In this document: piece after piece, positions 17,083-26,289 of the stretch
Layout: the number at the start of each line of letters is the position of its first letter
Position numbering within the stretch: position 1 is the stretch's first letter
Origin: Rhodospirillaceae bacterium
GTDB lineage: Bacteria > Pseudomonadota > Alphaproteobacteria > DSM-16000 > Inquilinaceae
Reading direction: 5' to 3'
DNA length: 64,000 nucleotides
Assembly (NCBI GenBank): GCA_020638575.1
Contig: JACKIH010000003.1
Location: 2,895,501-2,959,500, forward strand
Made by a program: the position numbers and the translations under genes
Notes under the pieces: generated by a model
What the model saw: only the letters and a program-made list of their open reading frames with translations
What the model was told of the DNA's origin: nothing
Database searches by the model: none

Positions 17083-17493
17083 GCGCCTGTTCCTTCTCGT
17101 GGCTTCGCCCGTATCGCGGGCCGGTGTGCGCGGACCATGGTCCCGCGCAGCGGCCCAGTATGCCGATGCGCTGTCGATCAATCCACAGATTATCAACTCA
17201 AAGTTTTGCGTGGCCGCGGCCAATGCGGACGCGACGGAGGCGGGGAGTGTCACACCCCCGGCGGGCCAAGTGAACCCCGTGTCGGGGCGACGTGACGACT
17301 GTCTGTCGGGCCCAAGGTGTGGCAGAAACGGCCGACCGCCGGTGCGGCCGGGAGAGCCGTCCACACCTGGACAGCGGGCGGCCGCCTCTGGCAGGACGGG
17401 CGGTCAGGACCGATGGACGCAGGACCGGGGGCTGCCGGCGGGGGAATGGCGCATGGTTGCGGCGATGGGCGCAGCGACAGGGCATAAAGGGCG
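17083..17493. other. Divergent intergenic region, dehydrogenase / dCTP deaminase
   Basis: These 411 bases separate two divergent genes. A short AT-rich patch (about 17176-17209) holds AATCCACAG next to TTATCAAC, which resembles degenerate DnaA-box halves, and probably carries the control elements. The rest is GC-rich, with no convincing small gene or clear promoter. Confidence 0.45.
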
Positions 17494-18609
17494 ATGACCG
17501 GTGCCGGCACGGCGAACGGGCTGCTGGCGGCCCAGGACCTGCGGGCCAGCCTGGAGGCCGGCGTGGTGTCGGCCGACCTGCCGTTGACCGGAGACCAGGT
17601 GCAGCCGTCCAGCATCGACCTGCGCCTGGGGGCGGTGGCCTACCGTGTGCGCGCCAGCTTCCTGCCGGGTGCCGGCCATGACGTGGCGGCACGCCTCGAT
17701 GCCATGCGGATGCACGCGCTGGACCTCCGCGAGGGAGCGGTGCTGGAACGCGGCTGCGTCTACATCGTGCCGCTGCTGGAGCGGCTGGCGCTGCCGCCCG
17801 CAATGACGGCCATCGCCAACCCGAAAAGCTCCACCGGCCGGCTCGACGTGTTCGCCCGCGTCATCACCGACCGCGGGCTCGCCTTCGATCGCATCCGTGC
17901 CGGCTACACAGGCCCGCTCTATGCGGAGGTAGCACCGCGCTCCTTCAGCGTGCTGGCGCGCCGGGGCGACCGGCTGGTGCAGCTCCGCCTGCGCGCCGGG
18001 CCGCGCCGCACGTCGGATGCCGAGCTGAAGGCGCTGCACGACACGATCCGCCTGGTCGACCCCGCTCCCGCCGACATCGACATCGACAACGGCTTGCCGG
18101 TGACGGTGGACGTGCAGGGCGACGGGCCGGGCACGGTGATCGGCTACCGCGCGCGCAAGCATGCCGGGCTGATCGACCTGGCCCGGGTCGGGCACTACCG
18201 CATGGCCGATTTCTGGGAGCCGCTCTACGCCGGGGACGGCGGCGGCCTGGTGCTCGACCCCGACGACTTCTACATCCTGGCGTCGCGTGAGCGGGTGAAG
18301 GTGCCGGAAACCCACGCGGCGGAAATGGTGGCCTACGACACCCTGATCGGCGAGTTCCGGGTGCACTATGCCGGTTTCTTCGATCCCGGATTCGGCGATC
18401 CCAAGAGCGACGGAGAAGGTTCCCGCGCGGTCTTGGAGGTGCGCTCCCACGAGGTGCCCTTCGTCGTCGACCAGGGCCAGACGGTGGGCCGCCTGGTCTA
18501 CGAGCGGCTGACGGCGGTGCCGGATATCCTCTACGGCTCCGGCATCGGCTCGCACTACCAGCGCCAGGGGCTGGCACTCAGCAAGCACTTCGCTCGCACC
18601 GCAGGCTGA
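17494..18609 (+). CDS. dcd: 2'-deoxycytidine 5'-triphosphate deaminase, long duplicated form
   Basis: It converts dCTP to dUTP in pyrimidine deoxynucleotide supply. The protein has 371 residues, about twice the E. coli enzyme, and looks like two dCTP deaminase/dUTPase-fold halves. The first half has VQPSSIDLRLGAVAYRV and NPKSSTGRLDVFARVITD (the substrate-binding SSTGR motif). The second half has YDTLIGEFRVHYAGFFDPGFG and LEVRSHEVPFVVDQGQTVGRLVYE. This long form is typical of alphaproteobacteria. ATG 17494 has AAAGGG just upstream. It stands alone; the EAL genes follow after 163 bases. Confidence 0.92.
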   Translation: MTGAGTANGLLAAQDLRASLEAGVVSADLPLTGDQVQPSSIDLRLGAVAYRVRASFLPGAGHDVAARLDAMRMHALDLREGAVLERGCVYIVPLLERLALPPAMTAIANPKSSTGRLDVFARVITDRGLAFDRIRAGYTGPLYAEVAPRSFSVLARRGDRLVQLRLRAGPRRTSDAELKALHDTIRLVDPAPADIDIDNGLPVTVDVQGDGPGTVIGYRARKHAGLIDLARVGHYRMADFWEPLYAGDGGGLVLDPDDFYILASRERVKVPETHAAEMVAYDTLIGEFRVHYAGFFDPGFGDPKSDGEGSRAVLEVRSHEVPFVVDQGQTVGRLVYERLTAVPDILYGSGIGSHYQRQGLALSKHFARTAG

Positions 18610-18778
18610 GGCACTTCTGCTGCGGTCCGGCGGCACGGCATCATCGCCGCAGGGTGGAGAAATCCAGTGGAACCGCGCAATTTTGTGCGCAAAGTTACCA
18701 GGTCTTAACCGGCGACGAATATCACCATCGGCTGAATTCTGCCGACTCGAAGGTCATTGGCAGTAGGAGGACGTGTCT

Positions 18779-20473
18779 TTGGCGGCCAACGCTAGCAACG
18801 ATCCAAATATCGCCAGGCGGGCGTTGGATCGTTCTGTGGGGCAGTTGCGGCGCAATTGGCGAGGCATCCTTGCGTTCGTTCTGTGCACCGCCGGCGGTGC
18901 GATCCTCGGCAGGTCGATCGGCTTTGCCCTGGCGATCGAAAATGCCGAAGACCGCATCCTCGGATACACCATCGCCTATGCCAGCCACACCGAGCAGCAA
19001 TATGCCGAAGTCCGCCGCCTGCTGATCGAGGCCAACAGCGACGCGCGGGGCCGCTGCAGCGACGAAGACCTGCTGGCGCTGCGCCGCTTCGTGTTCGAGT
19101 CCCCCGTGGTTGCCGACATGGGGCGGCTCGACAACCACCGTTTGATCTGTACCACCGGGATCGGCCGCCTCGACGCGCCGATCGACGAGGTCGAGCCGAC
19201 CTATGTCAGCCCTACCGGCATGCGCTGGTTCACCGACGTCGACCTGGCGATTTCCGACCGCGTGCGCGGCCTCATCCTGGAACTGGGGACCGCCAACGCC
19301 GTGCTCGACCCGCGGGTGCTGAACTATTCCGACGCGGAGGGCACCCAATACACCATCGTTGCCGTCGATCCCAACGACCAGGCGGTGATTCGGGCGAGCG
19401 GTGCCGAGCTCCCCCTGGACCCGGCGGAGGTGGTGGCCCGCTTCCGCGCCAACAGTGTAAGCGGCGCGGTCGAGGGGGAGGTGTTCCCCGGCTATGTGGG
19501 TGCAATGCACTGTCACATCTCGTCGATCATCTGCGTCATCGGCCTGCGGTCGGTCGACGACATCGTCGCCTGGGATGGCGGCATGATCGATGTGTTCACG
19601 GTTACGGGCGGGGTCGTCGGGGCGGGCATCTCCCTGTCGACGCTGCTGGCGCTGCGGCGTGACCGCGCCCTGCCAAACCGGCTGCGCCGCGCCATCAAGC
19701 ACGACCGGCTGCACGTGGAATACCAGCCGCAGGTCAACTTCCGGGACCGCCGGGTGATCGGTGCGGAGGCCCTGGTGCGCTGGGTCGACAGCGATGGCGT
19801 GCGCCACCGCCCCGATGAGTTCATTGCCATTGCCGAGCGGCACGGCTTCATCTCCAGCCTGACCGATCTGGTGATCCGCCATGTGGTGGAGGACATGGCC
19901 GAGCTGCTGGCCGAACGCCCGGACATGTCGGTGTCCATCAACTTCGCCGCGGCCGACCTGACCGATGGGCGCCTGGTGGACCGGCTGCAGCGCGCGTCCG
20001 CGCTGGCCGGCGTACCGGCGCGGCAGTTCGGCATCGAGCTGACGGAGCGTGCCGCCGGCAACGATCCGCGCGTGCGTGCCACCCTGGCGGCGGCACAGGA
20101 GGCCGGCCACAAGGTGGCGATCGACGACTTCGGCGTCGGCTACTCCAATCTCGGCTACCTGCAGACCATGCCGGTGGACTACCTGAAGATCGACAAGAGC
20201 TTCACCGACACCGTCGGCACCGGCTCGGTGCGCGCCAGCATCGTGCCCCAGATCCTCGACATGGCCGGGACCCTGGACCTGGGCATCGTGGTGGAGGGGT
20301 TGGAGACGGAGCCCCAGGTCGCCTATTTCGCCGAACGCGGCATCCGCTTCGGCCAGGGCTGGCTGTTTGCGCCGGCCATGCCCGCCGCGGCGTTCCGGAC
20401 CTGGCTAGACACCTGGGAACACAAGGAACAGACCCCTGCGGCAATGAACGCCGCAGGCGCCGCGTCCGACTGA
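18779..20473 (+). CDS. CSS-motif membrane EAL phosphodiesterase (tandem copy 1)
   Basis: This is a predicted cyclic-di-GMP phosphodiesterase. Two membrane segments (about 30-52 and 278-300) flank a periplasmic domain with the CSS pattern: GRCSDEDLLALRRFVFESPVVADMG and ICTTGIGRL. The cytoplasmic EAL domain has all the expected catalytic residues: EALVRW, SINFAAADL, ELTERA, IDDFGVGYSNLG, LKIDKSF, VVEGLETE and GQGW. There is no GGDEF domain. TTG 18779 lies 8 bases after AGGAGG; GTG 18773 is in frame but only 2 bases away, so TTG is preferred. The E. coli CSS-EAL protein PdeC is redox-controlled through its periplasmic disulphide; similar sensing is inferred. The next gene is a paralogue. Confidence 0.9.
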   Translation: MAANASNDPNIARRALDRSVGQLRRNWRGILAFVLCTAGGAILGRSIGFALAIENAEDRILGYTIAYASHTEQQYAEVRRLLIEANSDARGRCSDEDLLALRRFVFESPVVADMGRLDNHRLICTTGIGRLDAPIDEVEPTYVSPTGMRWFTDVDLAISDRVRGLILELGTANAVLDPRVLNYSDAEGTQYTIVAVDPNDQAVIRASGAELPLDPAEVVARFRANSVSGAVEGEVFPGYVGAMHCHISSIICVIGLRSVDDIVAWDGGMIDVFTVTGGVVGAGISLSTLLALRRDRALPNRLRRAIKHDRLHVEYQPQVNFRDRRVIGAEALVRWVDSDGVRHRPDEFIAIAERHGFISSLTDLVIRHVVEDMAELLAERPDMSVSINFAAADLTDGRLVDRLQRASALAGVPARQFGIELTERAAGNDPRVRATLAAAQEAGHKVAIDDFGVGYSNLGYLQTMPVDYLKIDKSFTDTVGTGSVRASIVPQILDMAGTLDLGIVVEGLETEPQVAYFAERGIRFGQGWLFAPAMPAAAFRTWLDTWEHKEQTPAAMNAAGAASD

Positions 20474-20599
20474 TCGGGCGATCCCACTCACCCGTCCGCC
20501 GGCGGTGCCTTGCCGCGGGACGGCCTGCCGTCTGTTCATGATGATTCGTCAAGAAATCATACCTGAATGAATCTAACCTATGAAAATGGTAACGCTCGG

Positions 20600-20628
20600 T
20601 TAACGACGATGGGAGATATTCGTATTAT
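20600..20628 (+). promoter_or_regulatory. Candidate promoter of the second CSS-EAL gene
   Basis: TTAACG (20600-20605), a 17-base spacer and TATTAT (20623-20628) lie in an AT-rich patch 35 bases before the GTG start. An inverted repeat, ATTCG...CGAAT (20618-20637), covers the -10 region and could be an operator. Found by eye. Confidence 0.45.
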
Positions 20629-20662
20629 CACGCGAATGCCGTAGAGAAAGGTCAAAGAATAC

Positions 20663-22312
20663 GTGACGCAAGTGGACGTGAGTTCGGCGGCGATCCACGA
20701 CGTTGCGGTGCGCTGGATCCGGCGCCTCGGCCGCGAAGCCGCCATGGGACTGACGCTGCTGGCCTGTGTGGCGGCGGGGGGCCTGGGCGGCCGCTTCATC
20801 AGCGAGCGGCTGGTGCTCGAGTCCTCCCAGCAGCGGGTTGCGGCGGTGGCGGCAAGCCTGGCGGAGCGCGTCAACGAGCACTATGAGATGGTGTTCAGCC
20901 TGCTCGTCGAGGCCAACGGCGAACGCCTGGGCCGGTGCAGCGACGACGAGCTGTTCAACCTCCGCCGTATGGCCTTTGCCACCCCGGTGGTGGCCGATAT
21001 CGGGCGGCTGGCCGGGGACCGTGTGATCTGCGCCACCAGTGCCGGCCGGCTGGCCAACCCGATCGACGAGGGCGAGCCCGACTATGTCGATCCGCGCGGG
21101 GTGCGCTGGTACGTCGACGCCCATCTGCTGCTCAGCGACGACGTCGACGGCCTCGTCCTGGAACTGGGCAACGTCAACGCGGTGATCGATTCCCGCATCC
21201 TCACCGAGAACGACAGCCCCGGCATCACCCTGTCCTTCCTCCTGATCGACCCAGCCCGCGGCACGGTGTTGCGCGCCGCGGCGGAATCCCTGCCGTTCGA
21301 TGTCCATTACCTGCTGGGCGATGGCACCGACGCCTACGACCTGTCGGACTACCTCACGGCCGTACGCTGTAGCGAGGCGTCCAACGTCTGCGTCGCTGCG
21401 GTGCAGACGGTGGCGGACGCTGAGGCCCGCGGCGACCTGCTGGTGAAGGCGTTCGGCGGCATGGGTGGCCTGGTCGGCGCCAGCGCGTTCATCGTCGGCT
21501 TCCTGCTGGTCCGCCACGACCGTTCGCTGCCCAGCCAGTTGCGCCGGGCCATCCGCAACGACCGACTACATGTGGAGTACCAGCCGCAGGTCGATTTCAA
21601 CAACCATCGCGTGGTCGGCATGGAGGCGCTGGTGCGCTGGACCGACGAAAACGGGGTGCGCCATCGCCCGGACCATTTCGTCGCGGTGGCCGAACAGAAC
21701 GGCTTCGTTTCCGAAATCACCGCGCTGGTCATTCGCCACGTGGTGCGCGACACCGCAGCCCTGCTGATGGAGCGGCCCGAGCTGCACGTCTCCATCAATT
21801 TCGCCGCCGCGGACCTTGGCAATCGCAGCCAGGTGGACCTCCTGGATACGCAATTGGAGGTGGCGGGCGTGCCTGCCTCCCAGGTCACCCTGGAACTGAC
21901 CGAGCGGGCCGCCTGCAACGATCCCCAGCTCAAGGCGACGCTGAACGCCGCGCGGGCAGCCGGCCACCAGGTCGCCGTCGACGATTTCGGTATCGGCTTT
22001 TCGAATCTCGCCCATCTCCAGTGCATGCCCATCGACGTCCTCAAGGTCGACAAAAGTTTCACCGACACCGTGGGTACGGGGTCGCTGCGCGCCAGCATCG
22101 TGCCGCAGATCCTCGGCATGGCCAGCGCGCTCGACCTGGGCGTGGTGGTGGAGGGGGTGGAGACCGAGCAGCAGGTGGCCTATTTCGCGGGGCTTGGGGC
22201 GCATGTCGGCCAGGGTTGGTTCTATGCCCGCGCCATGCCCATGGACGACCTGCGCGCCTGGATCGACACCTGGGATGCCCGCCATGGCCGCGGCGACGAC
22301 GCGGGCGACTGA
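20663..22312 (+). CDS. CSS-motif membrane EAL phosphodiesterase (tandem copy 2)
   Basis: This 549-residue paralogue of the preceding gene has the same layout: membrane segment (about 26-46), periplasmic CSS-type domain, second membrane segment (about 268-288), EAL domain. The periplasmic part has GRCSDDELFNLRRMAFATPV and ICATSAGRL, with a further VRCSEASNVCVAAV before the second membrane segment. The EAL motifs are complete (EALVRWTDENG, SINFAAADL, ELTERAACND, VDDFGIGFSNL, LKVDKSF, VVEGVETE, GQGW), so activity is expected. The start is GTG 20663, with AAAGG about 11 bases upstream. It has its own candidate promoter. The duplicates probably sense different cues. Confidence 0.9.
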   Translation: MTQVDVSSAAIHDVAVRWIRRLGREAAMGLTLLACVAAGGLGGRFISERLVLESSQQRVAAVAASLAERVNEHYEMVFSLLVEANGERLGRCSDDELFNLRRMAFATPVVADIGRLAGDRVICATSAGRLANPIDEGEPDYVDPRGVRWYVDAHLLLSDDVDGLVLELGNVNAVIDSRILTENDSPGITLSFLLIDPARGTVLRAAAESLPFDVHYLLGDGTDAYDLSDYLTAVRCSEASNVCVAAVQTVADAEARGDLLVKAFGGMGGLVGASAFIVGFLLVRHDRSLPSQLRRAIRNDRLHVEYQPQVDFNNHRVVGMEALVRWTDENGVRHRPDHFVAVAEQNGFVSEITALVIRHVVRDTAALLMERPELHVSINFAAADLGNRSQVDLLDTQLEVAGVPASQVTLELTERAACNDPQLKATLNAARAAGHQVAVDDFGIGFSNLAHLQCMPIDVLKVDKSFTDTVGTGSLRASIVPQILGMASALDLGVVVEGVETEQQVAYFAGLGAHVGQGWFYARAMPMDDLRAWIDTWDARHGRGDDAGD

Positions 22313-22331
22313 TGGGACCGCGTCCAGCCGC

Positions 22332-23501
22332 CTACAGCAGATGGCCGGACCGCTCGCGCTTGGTGCGCAGGTAGAACTCGTTATGACCGTTGGACGAAAA
22401 CACGTGCGGCACCCGCTCGGTCACCTCGATGCCGTGGCGCACCAGGTCGCGCACCTTTTCGGGATTGTTGGTCATCAGCCGCACCCGGTGGATGCCCAGC
22501 AGGCCGAGCATGCGGGCGGCCGGGCGGTAGACCCGCTCGTCGGCGTCATAGCCCAGCATCTCGTTGGCATCGACGGTGTCGAACTCCTGGTCCTGCAGCG
22601 CGTAGGCGCGCAGCTTGTTGGCCAACCCGATGCCGCGGCCTTCCTGCGACAGGTAGAGCAGCACGCCGGCGCCGGCGCGCGCCATCTCCGCGATGGCGCC
22701 GCGCAACTGGTCGCCGCAGTCGCACCTGAGCGAGCCCAGCAGGTCGCCGGTAAAGCACTCCGAATGCAGGCGCACCAGCGCTGGGTCGCTCGGCTCGCCC
22801 ACCACGATGGCCAGGTGCTCGCGGCCGCCGTCGGCTGGGCGGAAGGCGAACAGGCGGGCATCCTCGACGTCCTTCAGCGGCACCCGCGCCTCGCTGACGA
22901 TGCGCAGGTCCTCGGCCACCATGGCGTCGTAGGCATCCACCGCCTGGGCAGACACCGAAAACAGGTCGGCCTGGCCGGCGATGCGTTCGGCCGGCACGGG
23001 CCGTTCCACCGGCGAGGCCAGCACGGCCGGCAGCAGGCGCGCCAGCTTGAGCAGCCGGCAGGCGGCCAACGCCCCCGACAGAAGCTCTGCCGGCACCGGG
23101 CGGGCGCGGTGGTGGGTGGTGAGCACGCGCGCCGGATCCACCAGGTCGAGGATGGCTTCGGGATCCTCGTCGGCCCCGCCGGCCACCACCGCCACACCGG
23201 TAGGATCGGACCAGATGCCCAGGCTCACCGCCCGCTGGCCGGTGACGATCAGCATGGGCCGATGGCCGGTCAGCCGGGCGATCCGGTCCATGGTGGTACG
23301 GTCGGCCAGCTCGGCGGCATGGATCAGCAGCGCCGGCCCGCGGTCGGGCCGCATCATCACGGCGTCGCCGCGGCGCAGCTCGGCCACCGCCCGGTCGACC
23401 ATGCGCCGGCGGGTGGGTTCCGAGATCTCCGATCCCGGTGGGGACGAGGTTTGCCTGGCTCCGGACACGTCGGCTCCGTCCTGTGGTGCACGTTGTCTCA
23501 C
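22332..23501 (-). CDS. ribA: GTP cyclohydrolase II with RibB-like N-terminal half
   Basis: It catalyses the first step of riboflavin synthesis, GTP to the diaminopyrimidine, in the cytoplasm. The C-terminal half holds the zinc cysteines SECFTGDLLGSLRCDCGDQL, then LYLSQEGRGIGLANKLRAY and MTNNPEKVRDLVRHGIEV. The N-terminal half of about 180 residues resembles a DHBP synthase fold (RAVAELRRGDAVMM, LTTHHRARPV) but lacks the acidic active-site signature, so it is probably non-catalytic, as in other alphaproteobacterial RibA proteins. GTG 23501 has AGGTG close upstream. It is convergent with the EAL gene. Confidence 0.9.
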   Translation of the reverse strand: MRQRAPQDGADVSGARQTSSPPGSEISEPTRRRMVDRAVAELRRGDAVMMRPDRGPALLIHAAELADRTTMDRIARLTGHRPMLIVTGQRAVSLGIWSDPTGVAVVAGGADEDPEAILDLVDPARVLTTHHRARPVPAELLSGALAACRLLKLARLLPAVLASPVERPVPAERIAGQADLFSVSAQAVDAYDAMVAEDLRIVSEARVPLKDVEDARLFAFRPADGGREHLAIVVGEPSDPALVRLHSECFTGDLLGSLRCDCGDQLRGAIAEMARAGAGVLLYLSQEGRGIGLANKLRAYALQDQEFDTVDANEMLGYDADERVYRPAARMLGLLGIHRVRLMTNNPEKVRDLVRHGIEVTERVPHVFSSNGHNEFYLRTKRERSGHLL

Positions 23502-23617
23502 CCTGCACCTATCCCATATAAGCGGCCGCAGGTACCGACAACCATACGCGCATCAGGTCTTACCCCGGCACCCGTCCGCTGGGCGAGGAGCCGGAGCGGC
23601 GGAAAGGACGGCACGAG

Positions 23618-24307
23618 GTGAGCGCGAAGAAGAAGGTTCTGCTGGTCGACGATGACGACGACCTCAGGGTGTCGCTGGCCGAACAGCTCGAACTGCACGA
23701 GGAGTTTACTGTCGAGCACGCCGCCACCGCGGCAGCCGCGCTCGACGGCGTCAAATCCGTCTATTTCGACTGCATTCTGCTCGACATCGGCCTGCCCGAC
23801 ATGGACGGGCGCGACCTGTGCAAGCTGATGCGCAAGGCCGGCGTGCGCAGCCCCATCGTCATGCTCACCGGTGTGGACAGCGACGCCGACACCATCCTCG
23901 GGCTGGACAGCGGCGCCAACGACTATATCACCAAGCCGTTCCGCCTGGGCGTGCTGCTGGCCCGCATCCGCGCCCAGCTCCGCCAGTTCGAGCAGAGCGA
24001 GGACGCCGTCTTCACCATCGGCCCCTACACCTTCCAGCCGTCGGCCAAGCTGCTGCTGGACAAGGCCACCAACAAGAAGGTGCGGCTGACGGAAAAGGAG
24101 ACGGCGATCCTCAAATACCTCTACCGCATCGGCTCCAAGGTGGTGGGCCGCGACACCCTGCTGGGCGAGGTGTGGGGCTACAATGCCGGCGTCACCACCC
24201 ACACGCTGGAAACCCATGTCTACCGCCTGCGCCAGAAGATCGAGCGCGATCCCGGCAACGCCTGCATCCTGGTGACCGAGCCCGGCGGCTACCGCCTGGT
24301 GCCCTGA
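23618..24307 (+). CDS. OmpR/PhoB-family response regulator
   Basis: A 229-residue two-component regulator. The receiver domain has VDDDDD, phosphoacceptor Asp56 in LLDIGLPDMDG, Thr84 and Lys106 (ITKPF). A winged-helix DNA-binding domain follows, with LTEKETAILKYLYR and the recognition helix region THTLETHVYRLRQKIERDPG. GTG 23618 has AAGGA upstream. No histidine kinase gene is adjacent, so it is an orphan in this window. The neighbours are ribA (divergent) and an MBL-fold hydrolase. Confidence 0.9.
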   Translation: MSAKKKVLLVDDDDDLRVSLAEQLELHEEFTVEHAATAAAALDGVKSVYFDCILLDIGLPDMDGRDLCKLMRKAGVRSPIVMLTGVDSDADTILGLDSGANDYITKPFRLGVLLARIRAQLRQFEQSEDAVFTIGPYTFQPSAKLLLDKATNKKVRLTEKETAILKYLYRIGSKVVGRDTLLGEVWGYNAGVTTHTLETHVYRLRQKIERDPGNACILVTEPGGYRLVP

Positions 24308-24308
24308 C

Positions 24309-24382
24309 GGGCAGTCCGGTCGGGCAGGCCGGACGGGCGGCCCGGTCGGGCAGTCCGGACGGGCGGGGACGGCGGGGACGGC
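24309..24382 (+). repeat. 13-bp tandem repeat array after the response regulator
   Basis: Five consecutive 13-mers of the type GGGCAGTCCGGTC (24309-24373) are followed by a 9-base partial unit. Units alternate between ...CCGGTC and ...CCGGAC, so neighbouring units can pair into hairpins. The array begins just after the stop codon and its period is not a multiple of three, so it is non-coding. Confidence 0.85.
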
Positions 24383-24581
24383 GGCCAGCACATCGGCTGT
24401 GACCGGGCTCACTGATCCGGCGTTGCCGGACTGCCACGGTGTGGCCTTCCTGCCAGTCGCGCGGGCCGCCCCCGGCCGTGGCGGCTGGCACCGTCCCACA
24501 GGCCGTGGCACAGTGGACGCCACACCGACAGACCTGCGATCGGAAGTGGCTTCCGCCACGGGCCAGCCGAGAAAGGTGAGG

Positions 24582-25418
24582 ATGCCCGATCAGGCCGGAG
24601 ATCTCAGCATCAGGTTTTGGGGAACCCGCGGCTCCATCGCCGCACCGGGTCCCGACACGGTGGAATTCGGCGGCAATACGACTTGCCTGGAAATCATCGC
24701 CGGAAAGCGCCGTGTGATCGTCGACGGCGGCACCGGCTTGCGCGCGCTCGGCCAGCACATCGCCAAGACCTCAGAGGGCGAGCAGGTGGATATCTACCTG
24801 ACGCACTTCCACTGGGACCACATCGCCGGCATTCCGTTCTTCGGACCGGCCTATATGGACCGCTTCGACGTCAACTTCTACGCCGGCCACCTGGACGAAA
24901 AGCGGGCGGTCTGCAAAGTGCTGACGGACCAGATGATGGCGCCCCTGTTTCCGGTGCCGCTCAAGGTGTTCAAGGGCTGCGCCTACCACGACTTCAAGGC
25001 CGGCGAGCGCTTCGATCTGGACGGCGGGGTGGGCATCCGCACCTGCCGGCTGAACCATCCCAACGGCGCCTGCGGCTACCGCATCGACTACGGCGGGCGC
25101 AGCATCTGCGTCATCACCGACACCGAGCACGTGCCCGGCCGCACCGACGAGGCCATCGCGGAGCTGGTGGAGGGTGCCGACATCATGGTCTACGACGCCA
25201 TGTTCACCGACCAGGAATACCCCCGCTTCACCGGCTGGGGGCATTCCACCTGGTCCGAGGCGCTGCGCATCGCCGACCTCGCCGGGGTGCGGACCGTGGT
25301 GCCGTTCCACCACGACCCCAACCATTCCGACGGCTTTCTGCGCCAGGAAGAGGCGGCGGCCCAGGCGCAGCGGCCGGGTACCGTATTCGCCCGCGAGGGG
25401 ACGGTGCTCACCGCATGA
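24582..25418 (+). CDS. Metallo-beta-lactamase-fold hydrolase
   Basis: A 278-residue zinc hydrolase of the MBL superfamily. The N-terminus reads LSIRFWGTRGSIAAPGPDTV, and the zinc motif HFHWDH is at about 75-80 (within THFHWDHIAG). Later metal ligands lie in CVITDTEH and in VPFHHDPNHSD near the C-terminus. The FWGTRGSI start is typical of a family related to phosphodiesterase-type MBLs, and some relatives are linked to cyclic nucleotide signalling. The substrate is unknown. ATG 24582 follows AAAGGTGAGG; the longer frame to 24399 lacks a site. A methyltransferase and a nucleotide cyclase follow on the same strand. Confidence 0.88.
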   Translation: MPDQAGDLSIRFWGTRGSIAAPGPDTVEFGGNTTCLEIIAGKRRVIVDGGTGLRALGQHIAKTSEGEQVDIYLTHFHWDHIAGIPFFGPAYMDRFDVNFYAGHLDEKRAVCKVLTDQMMAPLFPVPLKVFKGCAYHDFKAGERFDLDGGVGIRTCRLNHPNGACGYRIDYGGRSICVITDTEHVPGRTDEAIAELVEGADIMVYDAMFTDQEYPRFTGWGHSTWSEALRIADLAGVRTVVPFHHDPNHSDGFLRQEEAAAQAQRPGTVFAREGTVLTA

Positions 25419-25437
25419 CGCAACGGCTGGCACCAGG

Positions 25438-26289
25438 GTGAGCCGGCTACGGCAGCGCTGGCGGCGGGCGCGCCTCGGCGTGCCGACCGTGTTGGGGCTG
25501 GCCGCCCATGGCCATTTCGCGCCCGACCGCAATGCCGGGGCCGCCCTCAGGCCCATGCACTACCCGGCTGTGGAGCGCGCTTTCCGGGCGGCGGAGCCGG
25601 CGTTGGCCGAGCACCTGGCCTATCTCGACGGTCTGCGCGACGACCTGCTGGCGATCGGCGGCGATCCGCCGCCGGCCCCGCGCTGGACCCAGGGCTGGTT
25701 CCCCACGCTCGATGCCGCCGCCGCCTACGGCATGGTGCGGCGCCACCGCCCGCCCCTGGTGGTGGAGGTGGGCTCGGGCCACTCCACCCGCTTTCTTGCC
25801 CGCGCCATCGCCGACGGCGGCATGCCGGCCCGCCAGGTGGCCATCGATCCCCAGCCGCGCGCCGGCATCGCCGGGCTGCCCGTGGACCATGTGGCGGCTC
25901 CGGTGCAGCGGGCGGACCCCGCGGTGTTCGCGGCCCTCGGACCCGGCTCGGTGCTGTTCGTCGATTCCAGCCACATCGCCGTGCCGGGCAGCGACGTGGA
26001 CGTGCTGCTGAACCGCGTGCTGCCGGATCTGCCGGCGGGCGTGCTGGTGCACATCCACGACATCCACCTGCCCGACGACCATCCCGAAGCCTGGCACTGG
26101 CGCGGCTACAACGAGCAGTGCCTGGTGGTGCCTCTGATCACCGGCGGCGGCTACCGCGTGCTGTTCTCCAGCCACCATGTGGCGACCCGCATGGCCGATG
26201 TGCTGGCGGCCTCGGTGGTGGGCGGGCTGCCGCGCGATGCGGCCGCCCCGGTCGGCAGCCTGTGGCTGCAAAAGGTGGTGGCGCCGTGA
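25438..26289 (+). CDS. Class I SAM-dependent methyltransferase-like protein
   Basis: A 283-residue protein with the SAM-binding motif I VVEVGSGHSTRFLARAI, an acidic motif II (QVAIDPQPRAG), a post-I segment VLFVDSSHIAVPGSDV, and VLVHIHDIHLPDDHPEAW. This resembles the Methyltransf_24 type used on sugars or small molecules; the substrate is unknown. The start is taken as GTG 25438; no strong ribosome site is visible. The stop overlaps the start of the cyclase gene by four bases (GTGA), so the two are translationally coupled. Confidence 0.8.
   Translation: MSRLRQRWRRARLGVPTVLGLAAHGHFAPDRNAGAALRPMHYPAVERAFRAAEPALAEHLAYLDGLRDDLLAIGGDPPPAPRWTQGWFPTLDAAAAYGMVRRHRPPLVVEVGSGHSTRFLARAIADGGMPARQVAIDPQPRAGIAGLPVDHVAAPVQRADPAVFAALGPGSVLFVDSSHIAVPGSDVDVLLNRVLPDLPAGVLVHIHDIHLPDDHPEAWHWRGYNEQCLVVPLITGGGYRVLFSSHHVATRMADVLAASVVGGLPRDAAAPVGSLWLQKVVAP

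Noticed and set aside
24309..24382. CRISPR-like interpretation of the 13-bp array
   Set aside because: The units are contiguous without spacers and far too short for CRISPR repeats.
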